9,838 nt of DNA, taken from Kiritimatiellia bacterium. GTDB lineage: Bacteria > Verrucomicrobiota > Kiritimatiellia > CAIQIC01 > Lenti-01. Under the pieces are notes generated by a model. It made no database searches. It had not been told where the DNA came from and saw only the letters and a program-made list of their open reading frames with translations. Position 1 is the stretch's first letter. The number at the start of each line of letters is the position of its first letter. The position numbers were made by a program, and so were the translations under genes. Below, piece by piece: positions 1 through 6,970 of the stretch. The stretch covers positions 1-9,838 of the forward strand of contig JAHDSS010000392.1 of assembly GCA_018432565.1 (NCBI GenBank). Direction: 5' to 3'.

Positions 1-562
1 AGTCGGAGCTGGCCGCCAGCACGGTCTGTTCATCCATCAGGGGCAGCAGCGCCGCGGCGACGTCGTCGCGGGCCTTGTCGTCCAGCTGCCCGAGGGTCAC
101 GGGCACCAGCGACCAATCCCGGTTCTCCAGCGCCGCCTGCAATAGGGGCAGCTGCATTTCCACGCTGTTCTCGCCGCGGCGCGTGGCGGGCACATCCGCG
201 AAGCGCGGATGCTCCAGCAGGGCGGCCAGGGCCTCGGTATCCAGCGGGGTTTCGCCGAGCGGCGACCGATACACCTGTTCGCGAGACGGCACGCTGGCCG
301 CGCCGGGCATGTGCAGCCGGTGCGTGAACCCCAGCACCACGACGCGCCGCAGGCCCGGGACCCCGGCGATGGCCTTGGCTCCCCAGGCCGCGCACGGTCC
401 GGAATACGCATAGCCGGCGTGCGGCAGAATCACCGCAAACAGGTTGTCCCTTGCCTCCGGCCGCGCCGTCTGCAGACAGGCGTCCAGTTCTCGTTTCAGG
501 CGCGCGGGGTCATCGCTGTACCAGGCCCCCGCCAGAGTGGATTGCATGGCTGCTTCGTTCAT
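1..562 (-). CDS. MEMO-family protein (AmmeMemoRadiSam system protein B), 3' part cut off by the window edge
   Basis: The first 187 residues of a MEMO/AmmeMemoRadiSam B protein are present; the full family length is about 260-300, so roughly the last third lies left of the window. Seen: GAWYSDDP near residue 12, LPHAGYAYSGP at 46-56 with His48, VVVLGFTHRLH with His81, ENSVEMQLPLL at 131-141, and AASSD at the edge, which in the family continues to a conserved histidine. His48 and His81 match the metal-site histidines of the family, which is related to dioxygenases; human MEMO1 binds metal there. The bacterial function is unsettled, and relatives often sit beside an AMMECR1 protein and a radical SAM enzyme, neither visible here. 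The start is ATG at 562 with AGAGGTG just upstream. An 82-base gap separates it from the permease, so it may be read through or have its own promoter. Family call firm, role unknown. Confidence 0.9.
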   Translation of the reverse strand, partial: MNEAAMQSTLAGAWYSDDPARLKRELDACLQTARPEARDNLFAVILPHAGYAYSGPCAAWGAKAIAGVPGLRRVVVLGFTHRLHMPGAASVPSREQVYRSPLGETPLDTEALAALLEHPRFADVPATRRGENSVEMQLPLLQAALENRDWSLVPVTLGQLDDKARDDVAAALLPLMDEQTVLAASSD

Positions 563-644
563 ACCGCACCTCTCTGGCCGGAACATAGCACAAGACGACA
601 GCGGTGCGCGAATGGATCCGCCACCGCCTTCCCCCCTGCCTCGA

Positions 645-1799
645 TCACTCGTTGCGAAGGGCCTCCGCGGGCGGCAGGCGGGCGGCGAAAACGGCGGGAC
701 CGATGGAACACAGCAGCGCCAGCCCGACCGCCAGGAGCAGCGGCAGCAGGCGGGTCTGCCAGCCCAAATGGAACGGCAGGGGGAAGCGGCTGCCCAGCCA
801 GCGCAGGGTGAGTTCTCCCGCGGCCCATCCGGCCAGTCCGGCCGTCACGGTCAAGACCAGCGCCTCCGCCACGAACAACCCGGCAATGTCCCGCCGCCGG
901 GCGCCCAGAGCGCGACGCAGGCCGATTTCCGGAATGCGTTCGCGGACGCCGGTCAGCAGCAGGCCCGCCAGCGTCACCGCCCCCAGCAGCAGGCCCAGCA
1001 GACTGCCGGAACCCGCCGTCCACGCAATGGTTTTCTGCCAGCGGCGGATGCCCTGCAACAGGGTTTCGGGCGTGATCCAGACGGCATCGTTTTCGCTTGC
1101 CCCGGGCTGATCCAGCAACGCCGCCACGCGCCGCTGCAGGGCTTCGGGATCCGTTCCGCCATCGGCACGGAACCAAATCGCCTCGACCCGGTGCCGCGCG
1201 GGCCCGGCGCCTTCATCCAGCGCGTCCACCGTATAAGGAATATATACGGCGGCGGCCGGAAGCGACGGCAGCCCCGCGCCGTCTCCGGCGATGCCTCCCA
1301 CCAGCCGGAACGGTTCGCGGCCGATCCGGATGAATTCCCCGACCCGCCAGCCCCGCCGGCGGCACAAGGCTGCCGGCGCCACGGCATGGCGCGCGGCCTG
1401 GCGCACATCCAGCGCATCCAGCGCGCGCCCGTCGGCAAAACGCCAGCCCCGCACCCGGGCCAGGTCGCCATCCGCCGCCACGACGGCGAGATCCTCCTGC
1501 CCCGCCGTCTCCAGCCGGCTCAACCCGCTGACCGCCGCATCCCCGTCCAGGTTGTCCCGGAACCAGGTGACCTTCTCGCGGGACCAGGACGAGACCTCCG
1601 CGCCGGGCGGGCGGATCAGGGCAAACGATCCCGCGCCGAATTCCGCCACCAGATCGTTGGCCCGGCGCTGCAGCGCCTCGAGCGTGGACACCAGCAGCGT
1701 GACGGCAAAGAATCCGATAAACAGGCTGAGAAACACCAGCCCGGCGCGGGCCGGCACCGTGCGCAGACCCGCCCGGACATCTGACGCCAAGTCGCCCAT
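645..1799 (-). CDS. FtsX/MacB-type ABC transporter permease
   Basis: A 384-residue inner-membrane permease of the MacB/FtsX class, which couples ATP use in the cytoplasm to movement of the periplasmic adaptor and outer channel. Seen: one membrane helix at about 20-40, a large periplasmic domain at about 41-258, then three helices at about 260-285, 305-330 and 350-375. The stretch RERIPEIGLRRALGARRRDI (286-305) and the ending PPAEALRNE are typical FtsX-family signatures. There is no fused ATP-binding domain, and none is encoded beside it. The ATG at 1799 follows the adaptor stop as TGA-CC-ATG; the frame stays open to 1970, but that extension lies inside the adaptor gene and is low-complexity. 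There is no clear Shine-Dalgarno sequence, so translation is probably coupled. Substrate cannot be told; a macrolide or lipoprotein role is equally possible. Confidence 0.92.
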   Translation of the reverse strand: MGDLASDVRAGLRTVPARAGLVFLSLFIGFFAVTLLVSTLEALQRRANDLVAEFGAGSFALIRPPGAEVSSWSREKVTWFRDNLDGDAAVSGLSRLETAGQEDLAVVAADGDLARVRGWRFADGRALDALDVRQAARHAVAPAALCRRRGWRVGEFIRIGREPFRLVGGIAGDGAGLPSLPAAAVYIPYTVDALDEGAGPARHRVEAIWFRADGGTDPEALQRRVAALLDQPGASENDAVWITPETLLQGIRRWQKTIAWTAGSGSLLGLLLGAVTLAGLLLTGVRERIPEIGLRRALGARRRDIAGLFVAEALVLTVTAGLAGWAAGELTLRWLGSRFPLPFHLGWQTRLLPLLLAVGLALLCSIGPAVFAARLPPAEALRNE

Positions 1800-1801
1800 G
1801 G

Positions 1802-3007
1802 TCAGGGCCGCCGGACGCGGTCGCCCTCCTCCAGCCCCGATACGATCTCCACGCGGGAGGATCCGGCCAGGCCGGTTTCCACCACGCGCTCCTCGATGCG
1901 GCCGTCCGGCCGCTGCCGCCCGACGACGGCGGTCGCACCGCGCCATTCCACCGCCTCCCGCGGCACCCACAGCACATCCGCGGCTTCCCCCGCCAGGATC
2001 TCAGCCTGAACGGACAGCCCGACCGGCAGGGGTTCCGGCAAGGGATCCAGCGCAATCTGCACGGGAAAGAATTTCCGCCAGACCGGCTGTCCGGGGCGGG
2101 TCTGGGCCATGCCGCCCACGGTTTCGACCCGGCCGTCCAGGCGCAGATGCGGAAAGGCGGCGGGCACGGCGACGACCCGGCTGCCGGCCCGGACCCGGGG
2201 CAGTTCGGCTTCGCCGATGAATCCGCGGACCACATGCTCGGAGGGATCGGGCAGGCATAGAAACACCTGATTGTGAAACAGCGTATCGCCGACATGCGCG
2301 GTGCGGTAATCCCCGCCCACCGGCAGAGGAACCCGGGTGGCCACCCCGGCCACGGGCGCGCGCACCTCGCACAACGCCAGCTGGCGCGCCGTGAAATCCC
2401 GCTGCCGCTCCGCGGCCTCCAGCGCGGCCCGGGCTTTCGCCAGCCGCGCGGCGTGAACATGCCGCCGGGTCAGCTCCACCCGCGTCTCCCACTGGCGGCC
2501 GCGCTCATGCAGCGCAGCCACCTTGCGCTCCTGCTGGCGCACCTCCGCCTCCGACAGCAGGCCCCGCTCCTGCAGACCGCGGGCCGATTCGAGAAAACGC
2601 TCTTCGGCGCCGGTTTCCGCGCGCAGTTCTTCCCGCTTGGCTTCCATGTCGATCAGCTCCAGGGGCAGTTCCGCCTGTTCCAGGCTGTCGAGTTCCTGGC
2701 GGGCGCGGATGCACTCGTTTTCCTGCCGGGCCAGGTCCTGCTGGATCTGGGCGGCATCGAACCGCGCCAGCACGTCGCCGGGCGCCACGCGGGCGCCTTC
2801 TTCGACCAGTTCCGCCAGCACGGCCGACCCCTGCACACCCACGGCGATCCGCTCCACGTGCCGCGCCTCCAGTTCGCCATGAAAGGGCACCACCGCCTGG
2901 ATGTCGCCCCGTTCCACCGCGACCGTGCGCAGGGGCTCCGTTTCCCGGCCGCATCCTCCGGCCGCCAGGGCCGCCAGAACGGCCAGTCTTCCCAGTCTAG
3001 TTTTCAT
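1802..3007 (-). CDS. HlyD/MacA-like periplasmic adaptor subunit of an efflux system
   Basis: A 401-residue membrane fusion protein that would bridge the inner-membrane permease and the outer-membrane channel. Seen: an N-terminal hydrophobic signal ending AAGGC with Cys19, so probably a lipoprotein, although the -3 residue is Ala rather than Leu; a first lipoyl half around 42-86 (VQGSAVLAELVEEGARVAPGD); a long alpha-helical hairpin at about 86-208 rich in Glu, Arg and Gln; the second lipoyl half LCEVRAPVAGVATR at 212-225; then beta-barrel and membrane-proximal domains ending VSGLEEGDRV. This order is standard for the MacA/HlyD/RND adaptor family. The start at 3007 overlaps the end of the outer-membrane gene by 11 bases, and the stop lies two bases before the permease start, so the three are one operon. 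Confidence 0.93.
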   Translation of the reverse strand: MKTRLGRLAVLAALAAGGCGRETEPLRTVAVERGDIQAVVPFHGELEARHVERIAVGVQGSAVLAELVEEGARVAPGDVLARFDAAQIQQDLARQENECIRARQELDSLEQAELPLELIDMEAKREELRAETGAEERFLESARGLQERGLLSEAEVRQQERKVAALHERGRQWETRVELTRRHVHAARLAKARAALEAAERQRDFTARQLALCEVRAPVAGVATRVPLPVGGDYRTAHVGDTLFHNQVFLCLPDPSEHVVRGFIGEAELPRVRAGSRVVAVPAAFPHLRLDGRVETVGGMAQTRPGQPVWRKFFPVQIALDPLPEPLPVGLSVQAEILAGEAADVLWVPREAVEWRGATAVVGRQRPDGRIEERVVETGLAGSSRVEIVSGLEEGDRVRRP

Positions 3008-4436
3008 CTGCGGTTCTTTCGTTCAGTCCCGCGGCCAGAAGATCGCGGGGCGCCGGCACCAGCGTGCCCAGGACATGCAGCAGGCGGTAGGCCGATACCG
3101 ACGCCTCCCGCCGGGCGGCCAGTTCCGTCAGTTCGGCCCCGCTGAGATCGGATTCCGCGTCCGACACCGAATCCGCGCTGCCGCGGCCCGCCTCGAACAG
3201 GGCGCGGGCCAGTTCGGCGCGCCCGGCGGCCAGCTGCCGGTTGCGCCGGGCCAGATCCAGTTCGGCCCGGGCGCGCCGGCAGCCGGTCCGGGCGGAATTC
3301 ACTTCCAGCGCCAGCCGGTGGCGCACGATCTCCGCCACCTGCCGGCGCCCTTCGGCATCGGTTTCGCTGCGGGCGACGGCCAGGCGCGACCCCCGCCGGT
3401 TCAGGTCCACGTCGGCGACCAGCCCGACAAACCAGTCGTCCTGGTCCAGGCGGCCGGCGTCGCTCCATTCTTCCCCCTCGCCATACGTGGTTTGACGGGC
3501 GGACAGCCGCAGATCCGGCAGGAGTCGCCGGCGCGCCAGCCGCAGCTGGCGGTCGCCGGTTTCGATTTCCTGAAGCGCCTGGGCGTAATCCGGACGTTCG
3601 GCCAGCGCCACGGCCAGGGCCCGGGCGGGATCGGCCAGATCCAGGTCCAGCAGCGGCGGAGGGTCCAGACGGAACGCCGAATCCAGCGGCAGCCCCAGCA
3701 GGTTGGCGAACTCCTGGAATTCGATCTCCAGCCGCGCCCGGCCGGTTTCGAGCCGCGCTTCGGCTTCGCCGCGCTGGAAATCCAGGCGCATCACTTCGGT
3801 CCGCGTGGCGCGGCCCTGCCGCTCGCGGGCATCGGCCAGCGCCCAGAGTCTTTCCAGGCGCCCGGCCAGCTCTTCGTCGCGTTCGATCTGCCGGCGGCGA
3901 TAAATCAGGCCTTCGTACAATTCGACCACCCGCAGCACCAGGGCGGAACGGTCGCGTTCCCACGCCCGCCGGGCCGCCCGCAGGGTTTCATCCGCCGCCA
4001 CGGCCGGCTCGTTGCGAACCAGCGAGCCGAATTCGCGAAACAGCGGCTGGGAGATCTCCACCCGGACCTCGCCGCGGCGCATCTCATCGGCCTCGTCCAC
4101 CTCGACGGAGCGAATGGCGGCGGCCAGCGCGACCCGCGTCCCGGCCGGCCCGGTGGCTTCCGCCCGCAACCCGCTCCGCCAGTCCTCGCCGTCCGGCCCC
4201 ATGCCCGCGGCCCCTTCGGGCACCACCCGGAAGCCGCGCACCGACTCCCGCGCCTCCTGCCGCGCCAGGCGGTATCCCCGCACATCCAGCGCCCCCTTCG
4301 CCAGATCGCGGTTGTGCGAAAGCGCCTGTTCGATGGCCTCTTCCAGGCTCAGCGGCACCGGCGCCGGCGGAACCGCCGCCGCCACCACCGCGCCGCACAA
4401 GACGGCCATTCCCAAGGCTGGCATCCTTTTCCTCAT
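2997..4436 (-). CDS. TolC-family outer-membrane efflux protein
   Basis: An outer-membrane channel of the OEP/TolC family, 479 residues from the chosen start, a normal length. Seen: a signal peptide (MRKR followed by a hydrophobic run to about AVVAAA at 21), the family opening LSLEEAIEQALSHNRDL at 29-45, and two similar halves of long Ala/Arg/Glu-rich helices, with LDFQRGEAEARLETGRARLEIE in the first and RARAELDLARRNRQLAAGRAELA in the second. The reading frame is open to an ATG at 4466, but that ATG lies inside an inverted repeat, so a later start is preferred. ATG 4436 has AGGA eight bases upstream and gives a charged N-region; 4445 and 4424 (GAGG six bases upstream) are alternatives. It is first in the operon with adaptor and permease. 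No substrate can be inferred. Confidence 0.9.
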   Translation of the reverse strand: MRKRMPALGMAVLCGAVVAAAVPPAPVPLSLEEAIEQALSHNRDLAKGALDVRGYRLARQEARESVRGFRVVPEGAAGMGPDGEDWRSGLRAEATGPAGTRVALAAAIRSVEVDEADEMRRGEVRVEISQPLFREFGSLVRNEPAVAADETLRAARRAWERDRSALVLRVVELYEGLIYRRRQIERDEELAGRLERLWALADARERQGRATRTEVMRLDFQRGEAEARLETGRARLEIEFQEFANLLGLPLDSAFRLDPPPLLDLDLADPARALAVALAERPDYAQALQEIETGDRQLRLARRRLLPDLRLSARQTTYGEGEEWSDAGRLDQDDWFVGLVADVDLNRRGSRLAVARSETDAEGRRQVAEIVRHRLALEVNSARTGCRRARAELDLARRNRQLAAGRAELARALFEAGRGSADSVSDAESDLSGAELTELAARREASVSAYRLLHVLGTLVPAPRDLLAAGLNERTADEN

Positions 4437-4455
4437 GCGCCGCATCCTAGCCGTT

Positions 4456-4492
4456 TTCCACGCCATGGAAACTAGTTTTCCACGGCGTGGAA
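4456..4492. promoter_or_regulatory. Tandem TTCCA...TGGAA dyads (possible operator or hairpin) upstream of the efflux operon
   Basis: Two dyads lie side by side. The first, TTCCACGCCATGGAA (4456-4470), has 5-base arms; the second, TTCCACGGCGTGGAA (4478-4492), is a perfect 7-base dyad around a central G. Their centres are 22 bases apart, about two helix turns. The two units are also near-perfect inverted copies of each other (15 of 16 bases, 4456-4471 against 4477-4492). They sit just upstream of the efflux-operon start, so a paired repressor or activator site is plausible. A long hairpin in the leader RNA is the other reading; there is no T run to call it a terminator. Confidence 0.55.
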
Positions 4493-4650
4493 TCCGCCGT
4501 GCCGGCGGTTCGGCGGTCCCGGCCGCCCCCCATCAGAGCCGCGTGCCACTCTCCTGGCGGAGTTGTTGCAAGAGAGTATGCAGGAGTCAGAAGTCAGCCG
4601 TACGAATGTGGCCATGCGCCGGCGGAGGGTCGGTCCGGCGGCGGTTCATT

Positions 4651-4692
4651 CTGAATCCTGAATCCTGGATTCTGGATTCTGGATTCTGAATA
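4651..4692. repeat. Tandem heptamer array, six units of CTG[A/G]AT[T/C/A]
   Basis: Six exact 7-base units follow one another: CTGAATC twice, CTGGATT three times, CTGAATA once. The array sits between the UPF0016 gene's hairpin and the efflux operon, in the 291-base stretch (4437-4727) without a gene. The rest of that stretch holds the dyads at 4456-4492, short GC-rich inverted repeats around 4495-4535 and a GTCAGAAGTCAG direct repeat near 4586-4597. No coding signal is seen there on either strand. Confidence 0.85.
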
Positions 4693-4693
4693 C

Positions 4694-4724
4694 GGCTCGG
4701 GCAAAACGGAGTTTTGCACGAGCC
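4694..4724. terminator. Strong hairpin just downstream of the UPF0016 gene, probable terminator or 3'-end structure
   Basis: Arms GGCTCG and GCAAAAC pair with GTTTTGC and CGAGCC around a three-base GGA loop, with a single mismatch (4700/4718), giving 13 pairs. It begins three bases after the stop of the minus-strand gene. No T run follows in the minus direction, so it may block exonucleases or work with Rho rather than act as a classic intrinsic terminator. Confidence 0.55.
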
Positions 4725-4727
4725 TCA

Positions 4728-5054
4728 TCAGTCTTCGGCGGGTTTTTCCACGGCCTGGAGAATGGGCTGGATGTCCGGACCGGGCCGGATGGCCGAATAG
4801 ACCATGACCAGGCCGAACACCAGAAACAAGACGCCGCCCACGGCATGGATGACACGCTCGGACACCACTTTGGCGATCAGCCCGCCCAGGAAGACCGCCA
4901 GCAGCGTGGACAGCACCAGCGCCAGGCTCGCGGCCCAGAACACCCCCGCCCGGCCATGGATCGCGCTCTGCAGCATCACCGCCAGCTGGGTCTTGTCGCC
5001 CAGTTCGGCCAGAAATATCAGCCAGAACGTTGCTGCAAACAGTTTCCAGGTCAT
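4728..5054 (-). CDS. Single-domain UPF0016 (GDT1/TMEM165-like) cation transporter
   Basis: A 108-residue inner-membrane protein with the hallmark motif E-L-G-D-K-T at 17-22, followed by QLAVML, and three hydrophobic segments at about 5-30, 38-62 and 68-88. Family members move Mn2+ or Ca2+ in exchange for protons; the acidic motif forms the ion site. Most bacterial and all well-studied eukaryotic members are about twice this length and carry two such motifs in opposite orientation. This one has a single motif, so it would need to pair with itself or with a partner. The start is ATG at 5054 with AAGGAG at good spacing; the frame stays open upstream to 5183, but that extension is non-membrane and has no such signal. 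The GGAGTC of the ribosome site can pair with GACTCC 12 bases upstream, so translation may be tuned by folding. Confidence 0.88.
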   Translation of the reverse strand: MTWKLFAATFWLIFLAELGDKTQLAVMLQSAIHGRAGVFWAASLALVLSTLLAVFLGGLIAKVVSERVIHAVGGVLFLVFGLVMVYSAIRPGPDIQPILQAVEKPAED

Positions 5055-5058
5055 GCGG

Positions 5059-5082
5059 GACTCCTTGCCATCGGGTGGAGTC
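5059..5082 (-). promoter_or_regulatory. Hairpin that would bury the ribosome site of the UPF0016 gene
   Basis: In the leader RNA, GACTCC pairs with GGAGTC (6 bases) across a 12-base loop, and GGAGTC is most of the Shine-Dalgarno sequence. I looked for the yybP-ykoY manganese riboswitch often found before such genes and did not find its conserved core. Confidence 0.35.
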
Positions 5083-5132
5083 TCCATCCTGCCACACCCC
5101 GCCCCCGCCCGCAAGACGCGGAACTCTTTTCT

Positions 5133-5161
5133 TTGCTTCCCGATCCGTTTTATCCTATCTT
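5133..5161 (+). promoter_or_regulatory. Possible sigma-70 promoter for the GYF/MoeB-like/[2Fe-2S] genes
   Basis: TTGCTT (5133-5138) and TATCTT (5156-5161) are 17 bases apart, in an AT-richer patch of otherwise GC-rich DNA just before the GYF-domain gene. Both boxes are imperfect matches, so this is tentative. Confidence 0.35.
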
Positions 5162-5181
5162 GGGCTGTCCGGAGATCGACC

Positions 5182-5712
5182 ATGGCATCCTGGTACTATG
5201 TGATCGCAAAAACCCGCGAAAAAAGCGGCCCGCACGACGAAGCCTTCGTGCGCGCCCGCTTCATTGCGGGGGACATCGCCCCCGCGACGCTGGTCTGGCA
5301 CGACGGCCTGGCCAACTGGATTCCCGCCGGCGACGCCTTTGCCGCCCTGCAGGCGCCGTCGGGCAGCGAAGGCAAGGTGCCCCTGCCGGACAGCCTGCGC
5401 GCCTGGATGGCGTTTGTCGGCGTCATGACCATCCTGCTGTCCATTCCGCCCGCGCTGATGCTCTACGGCATCCCCATGCTGCTGGCGGGATGCGCCACGC
5501 TGGGCGCGCGGGCCGCGCTGGGCCGCGCCCCGTTTGTCTCCCCGGACATGATTCCCTTCTTTGCCAAGCTCAAGACGCTCTTCGCCTGCTGGGGCTGGAT
5601 GTATATCATCGGCCTGTTCCTGGCCGTGCTGGGCCTGCTGGTCTATGCCGCCGTCGCCATCTGGGCGCTTTCCGGCGGTCAGGGCTTTTTCCCGGGGGCG
5701 CCCGCCTCCTGA
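5182..5712 (+). CDS. GYF_2-domain (DUF4339) membrane protein
   Basis: A 176-residue protein with an N-terminal GYF_2 domain at about 4-56: WYYVIAKTREKSGPHDEA then TLVWHDGLANWIPAGD, the W-Y-Y...G-P...T-L-V-W...W pattern of that domain. It is followed by hydrophobic segments at about 73-105 and 135-165, the first possibly a re-entrant or paired helix. GYF_2 domains are thought to bind proline-rich peptides; the C-terminal part resembles small membrane proteins of the DUF5362 kind, but that is only an impression. The start ATG 5182 has GGAG seven bases upstream. The MoeB-like gene follows after five bases, so the two are co-transcribed, although no functional tie is evident. The domain call is firm, the function unknown. 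Confidence 0.85.
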   Translation: MASWYYVIAKTREKSGPHDEAFVRARFIAGDIAPATLVWHDGLANWIPAGDAFAALQAPSGSEGKVPLPDSLRAWMAFVGVMTILLSIPPALMLYGIPMLLAGCATLGARAALGRAPFVSPDMIPFFAKLKTLFACWGWMYIIGLFLAVLGLLVYAAVAIWALSGGQGFFPGAPAS

Positions 5713-5717
5713 CCGCC

Positions 5718-6485
5718 ATGGCTTTTTCCCCGGAAGAACGCCAGCGCTACGCGCGCCATCTCGACCTGCCGGGGTTCGGCGGCCACGGACAGGAAAAGCT
5801 CCGCGCGGGCCGCGTGCTGGTGGTGGGCTGCGGCGGCCTGGGCTCGCCCGCCCTCTATTATCTCGCCGCGGCCGGGATCGGCCGCCTGGGCCTGATGGAT
5901 TCGGACCGGGTGGACATTTCCAATCTCCAGCGCCAGATCCTGCACGCCACTCCCGACATCGGCCGGCCCAAGACAGACTCCGCCGTGGCCCGCCTGCGCA
6001 CCCTCAATCCCCACGTGCAGCTCTCGGCCCACAACGAACGCCTCACGGCCGAAAACGCCCGGGAGCTGTTCGCCCCCTACGACCTGATTCTCGACGCCAC
6101 GGACAACTATGCGTCCAAGTACCTCATCAACGACGTCTGCGTGGCGATGGGCAAGCCGTTTGTCCATGCGGGCATTTCCGCCTTCTGCGGCCAGATTCTC
6201 ACCGTGCGGCCCGGCCAGAGCGCCTGCCTGCGGTGTGTCTTCCCCGTGCCGCCGCCGGCCCCCGCCCCCGAGGCGCCCGCCCACGCCGGCCCCCTGGGCC
6301 CCATCCCCGGCGTCATCGGTTCCCTCCAGGCCCTCGAAGCCGTCAAATTCCTCTCCGGCGTCGGGGCGCTGCTGACCGGCACCCTGCTGACCTACGACGG
6401 GCTCGAAGCCGAGTTCACCCCTGTCCATGCCCATCGAAATCCCGCCTGTCCCGCCTGCGGAACCGGCGCCCAACCCAAGGAGTAG
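5718..6485 (+). CDS. MoeB/ThiF/HesA-family adenylyltransferase (sulfur-carrier activating)
   Basis: A 255-residue E1-like enzyme, the normal length for MoeB, which adenylates the C-terminus of a small sulfur carrier (MoaD or ThiS) in the cytoplasm. Seen: RYARHLDLPGFGGHGQEKL at 10-28, nucleotide loop GCGGLGSP at 37-44, NLQRQ at 69-73, Lys85, DATDN at 126-130, and the zinc pairs CLRC (170-173) and CPAC (244-247). The stretch GPIPGVIGSLQALEAVKFL is typical of MoeB. One oddity: the cysteine that normally lies a few residues before GVLG is proline here (Pro187), in a region of the same length as E. coli MoeB. No carrier-protein gene is in the window. The next gene, for a molybdenum-hydroxylase subunit, favours a MoeB role over ThiF or HesA. 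ATG 5718 follows the GYF gene stop by five bases. Confidence 0.93.
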   Translation: MAFSPEERQRYARHLDLPGFGGHGQEKLRAGRVLVVGCGGLGSPALYYLAAAGIGRLGLMDSDRVDISNLQRQILHATPDIGRPKTDSAVARLRTLNPHVQLSAHNERLTAENARELFAPYDLILDATDNYASKYLINDVCVAMGKPFVHAGISAFCGQILTVRPGQSACLRCVFPVPPPAPAPEAPAHAGPLGPIPGVIGSLQALEAVKFLSGVGALLTGTLLTYDGLEAEFTPVHAHRNPACPACGTGAQPKE

Positions 6486-6490
6486 CCCCC

Positions 6491-6967
6491 ATGGCCGACC
6501 TCATCCAGTTCACCCTGAACGGCACGCCCCAGTCTGTCGCCATCGACCCCGCCGACAAGATCATTGATGTCCTGCGCGAACACCTCAACCTGACCGGCAC
6601 CAAGCGCGGCTGCGACGACGGCACCTGCGGGGCCTGCACCATCGTCCTCAACGGCGAAGCCAAACGCGCCTGCCTCCTGCCCGCCGCCAAGCTCGACGGG
6701 GCCGATGTCCTGACCATCGAAGGCCTGAACCGCGGCGCCGACATCCACCCCATCCAGAAAGCCCTGATCGAAGCCGGCGCCGTCCAGTGCGGCTACTGCA
6801 TCCCCGGCATCGTCATGGAACTCTACGCGCTCTACACGAAAAAACCCGACGCCGACGACGGCGAAATCAAAACCGCCCTCTCCCGCCACTTCTGCCGCTG
6901 CACCGGCTACGAAGCCATCTGGGAAGGCGCCAAACTCGCCCAACAGTACATGCAGGCCAAAGCCTGA
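6491..6967 (+). CDS. [2Fe-2S] small subunit of a molybdenum hydroxylase (xanthine dehydrogenase/CO dehydrogenase type)
   Basis: A 158-residue electron-transfer subunit with two [2Fe-2S] clusters, the usual length for CoxS/XdhC-type proteins. Seen: a ferredoxin-like first half with Cys41, Cys46, Cys49 and Cys61 (GCDDGTCGACT) and a helical second half with Cys100, Cys103, Cys135 and Cys137 (QCGYCIPG and HFCRCTGY). All eight cluster ligands are present. In the family it passes electrons from the molybdopterin subunit to FAD or another acceptor. Neither a molybdopterin subunit nor an FAD subunit is adjacent, which is unusual. ATG 6491 is served by AAGGAG, which overlaps the stop of the MoeB-like gene, so the two are coupled. 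The amidohydrolase follows after 148 bases. Confidence 0.95.
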   Translation: MADLIQFTLNGTPQSVAIDPADKIIDVLREHLNLTGTKRGCDDGTCGACTIVLNGEAKRACLLPAAKLDGADVLTIEGLNRGADIHPIQKALIEAGAVQCGYCIPGIVMELYALYTKKPDADDGEIKTALSRHFCRCTGYEAIWEGAKLAQQYMQAKA

Positions 6968-6970
6968 GAA

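Noticed and set aside
601..627. Terminator between the permease and the MEMO-family gene
   Set aside because: GCGGTG/CACCGC gives only six pairs with a long loop and no T run.
444..1784. Long plus-strand reading frame over the permease
   Set aside because: Its product is Gln/Arg/Pro-rich with no domain pattern, while the minus strand encodes a clear FtsX-type permease; open antisense frames are common in GC-rich DNA.
1800..1970. Longer N-terminus for the permease
   Set aside because: The extension lies inside the adaptor gene and is Gly/Arg-rich; ATG 1799 two bases after the adaptor stop gives the expected membrane topology.
2901..4475. Long plus-strand reading frame (524 residues) over the outer-membrane factor
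   Set aside because: Low-complexity antisense shadow of the TolC-family gene, which has a signal peptide and family motifs.
5055..5181. Manganese (yybP-ykoY) riboswitch before the UPF0016 gene
   Set aside because: Such genes often carry one, but the conserved loop sequences are not present in this 127-base leader.
4845..5717. Upstream extension of the MoeB-like protein in the same frame
   Set aside because: It runs through the divergent UPF0016 gene and the GYF gene and is compositionally random; family length and RYARHL near the N-terminus fix the start at 5718.
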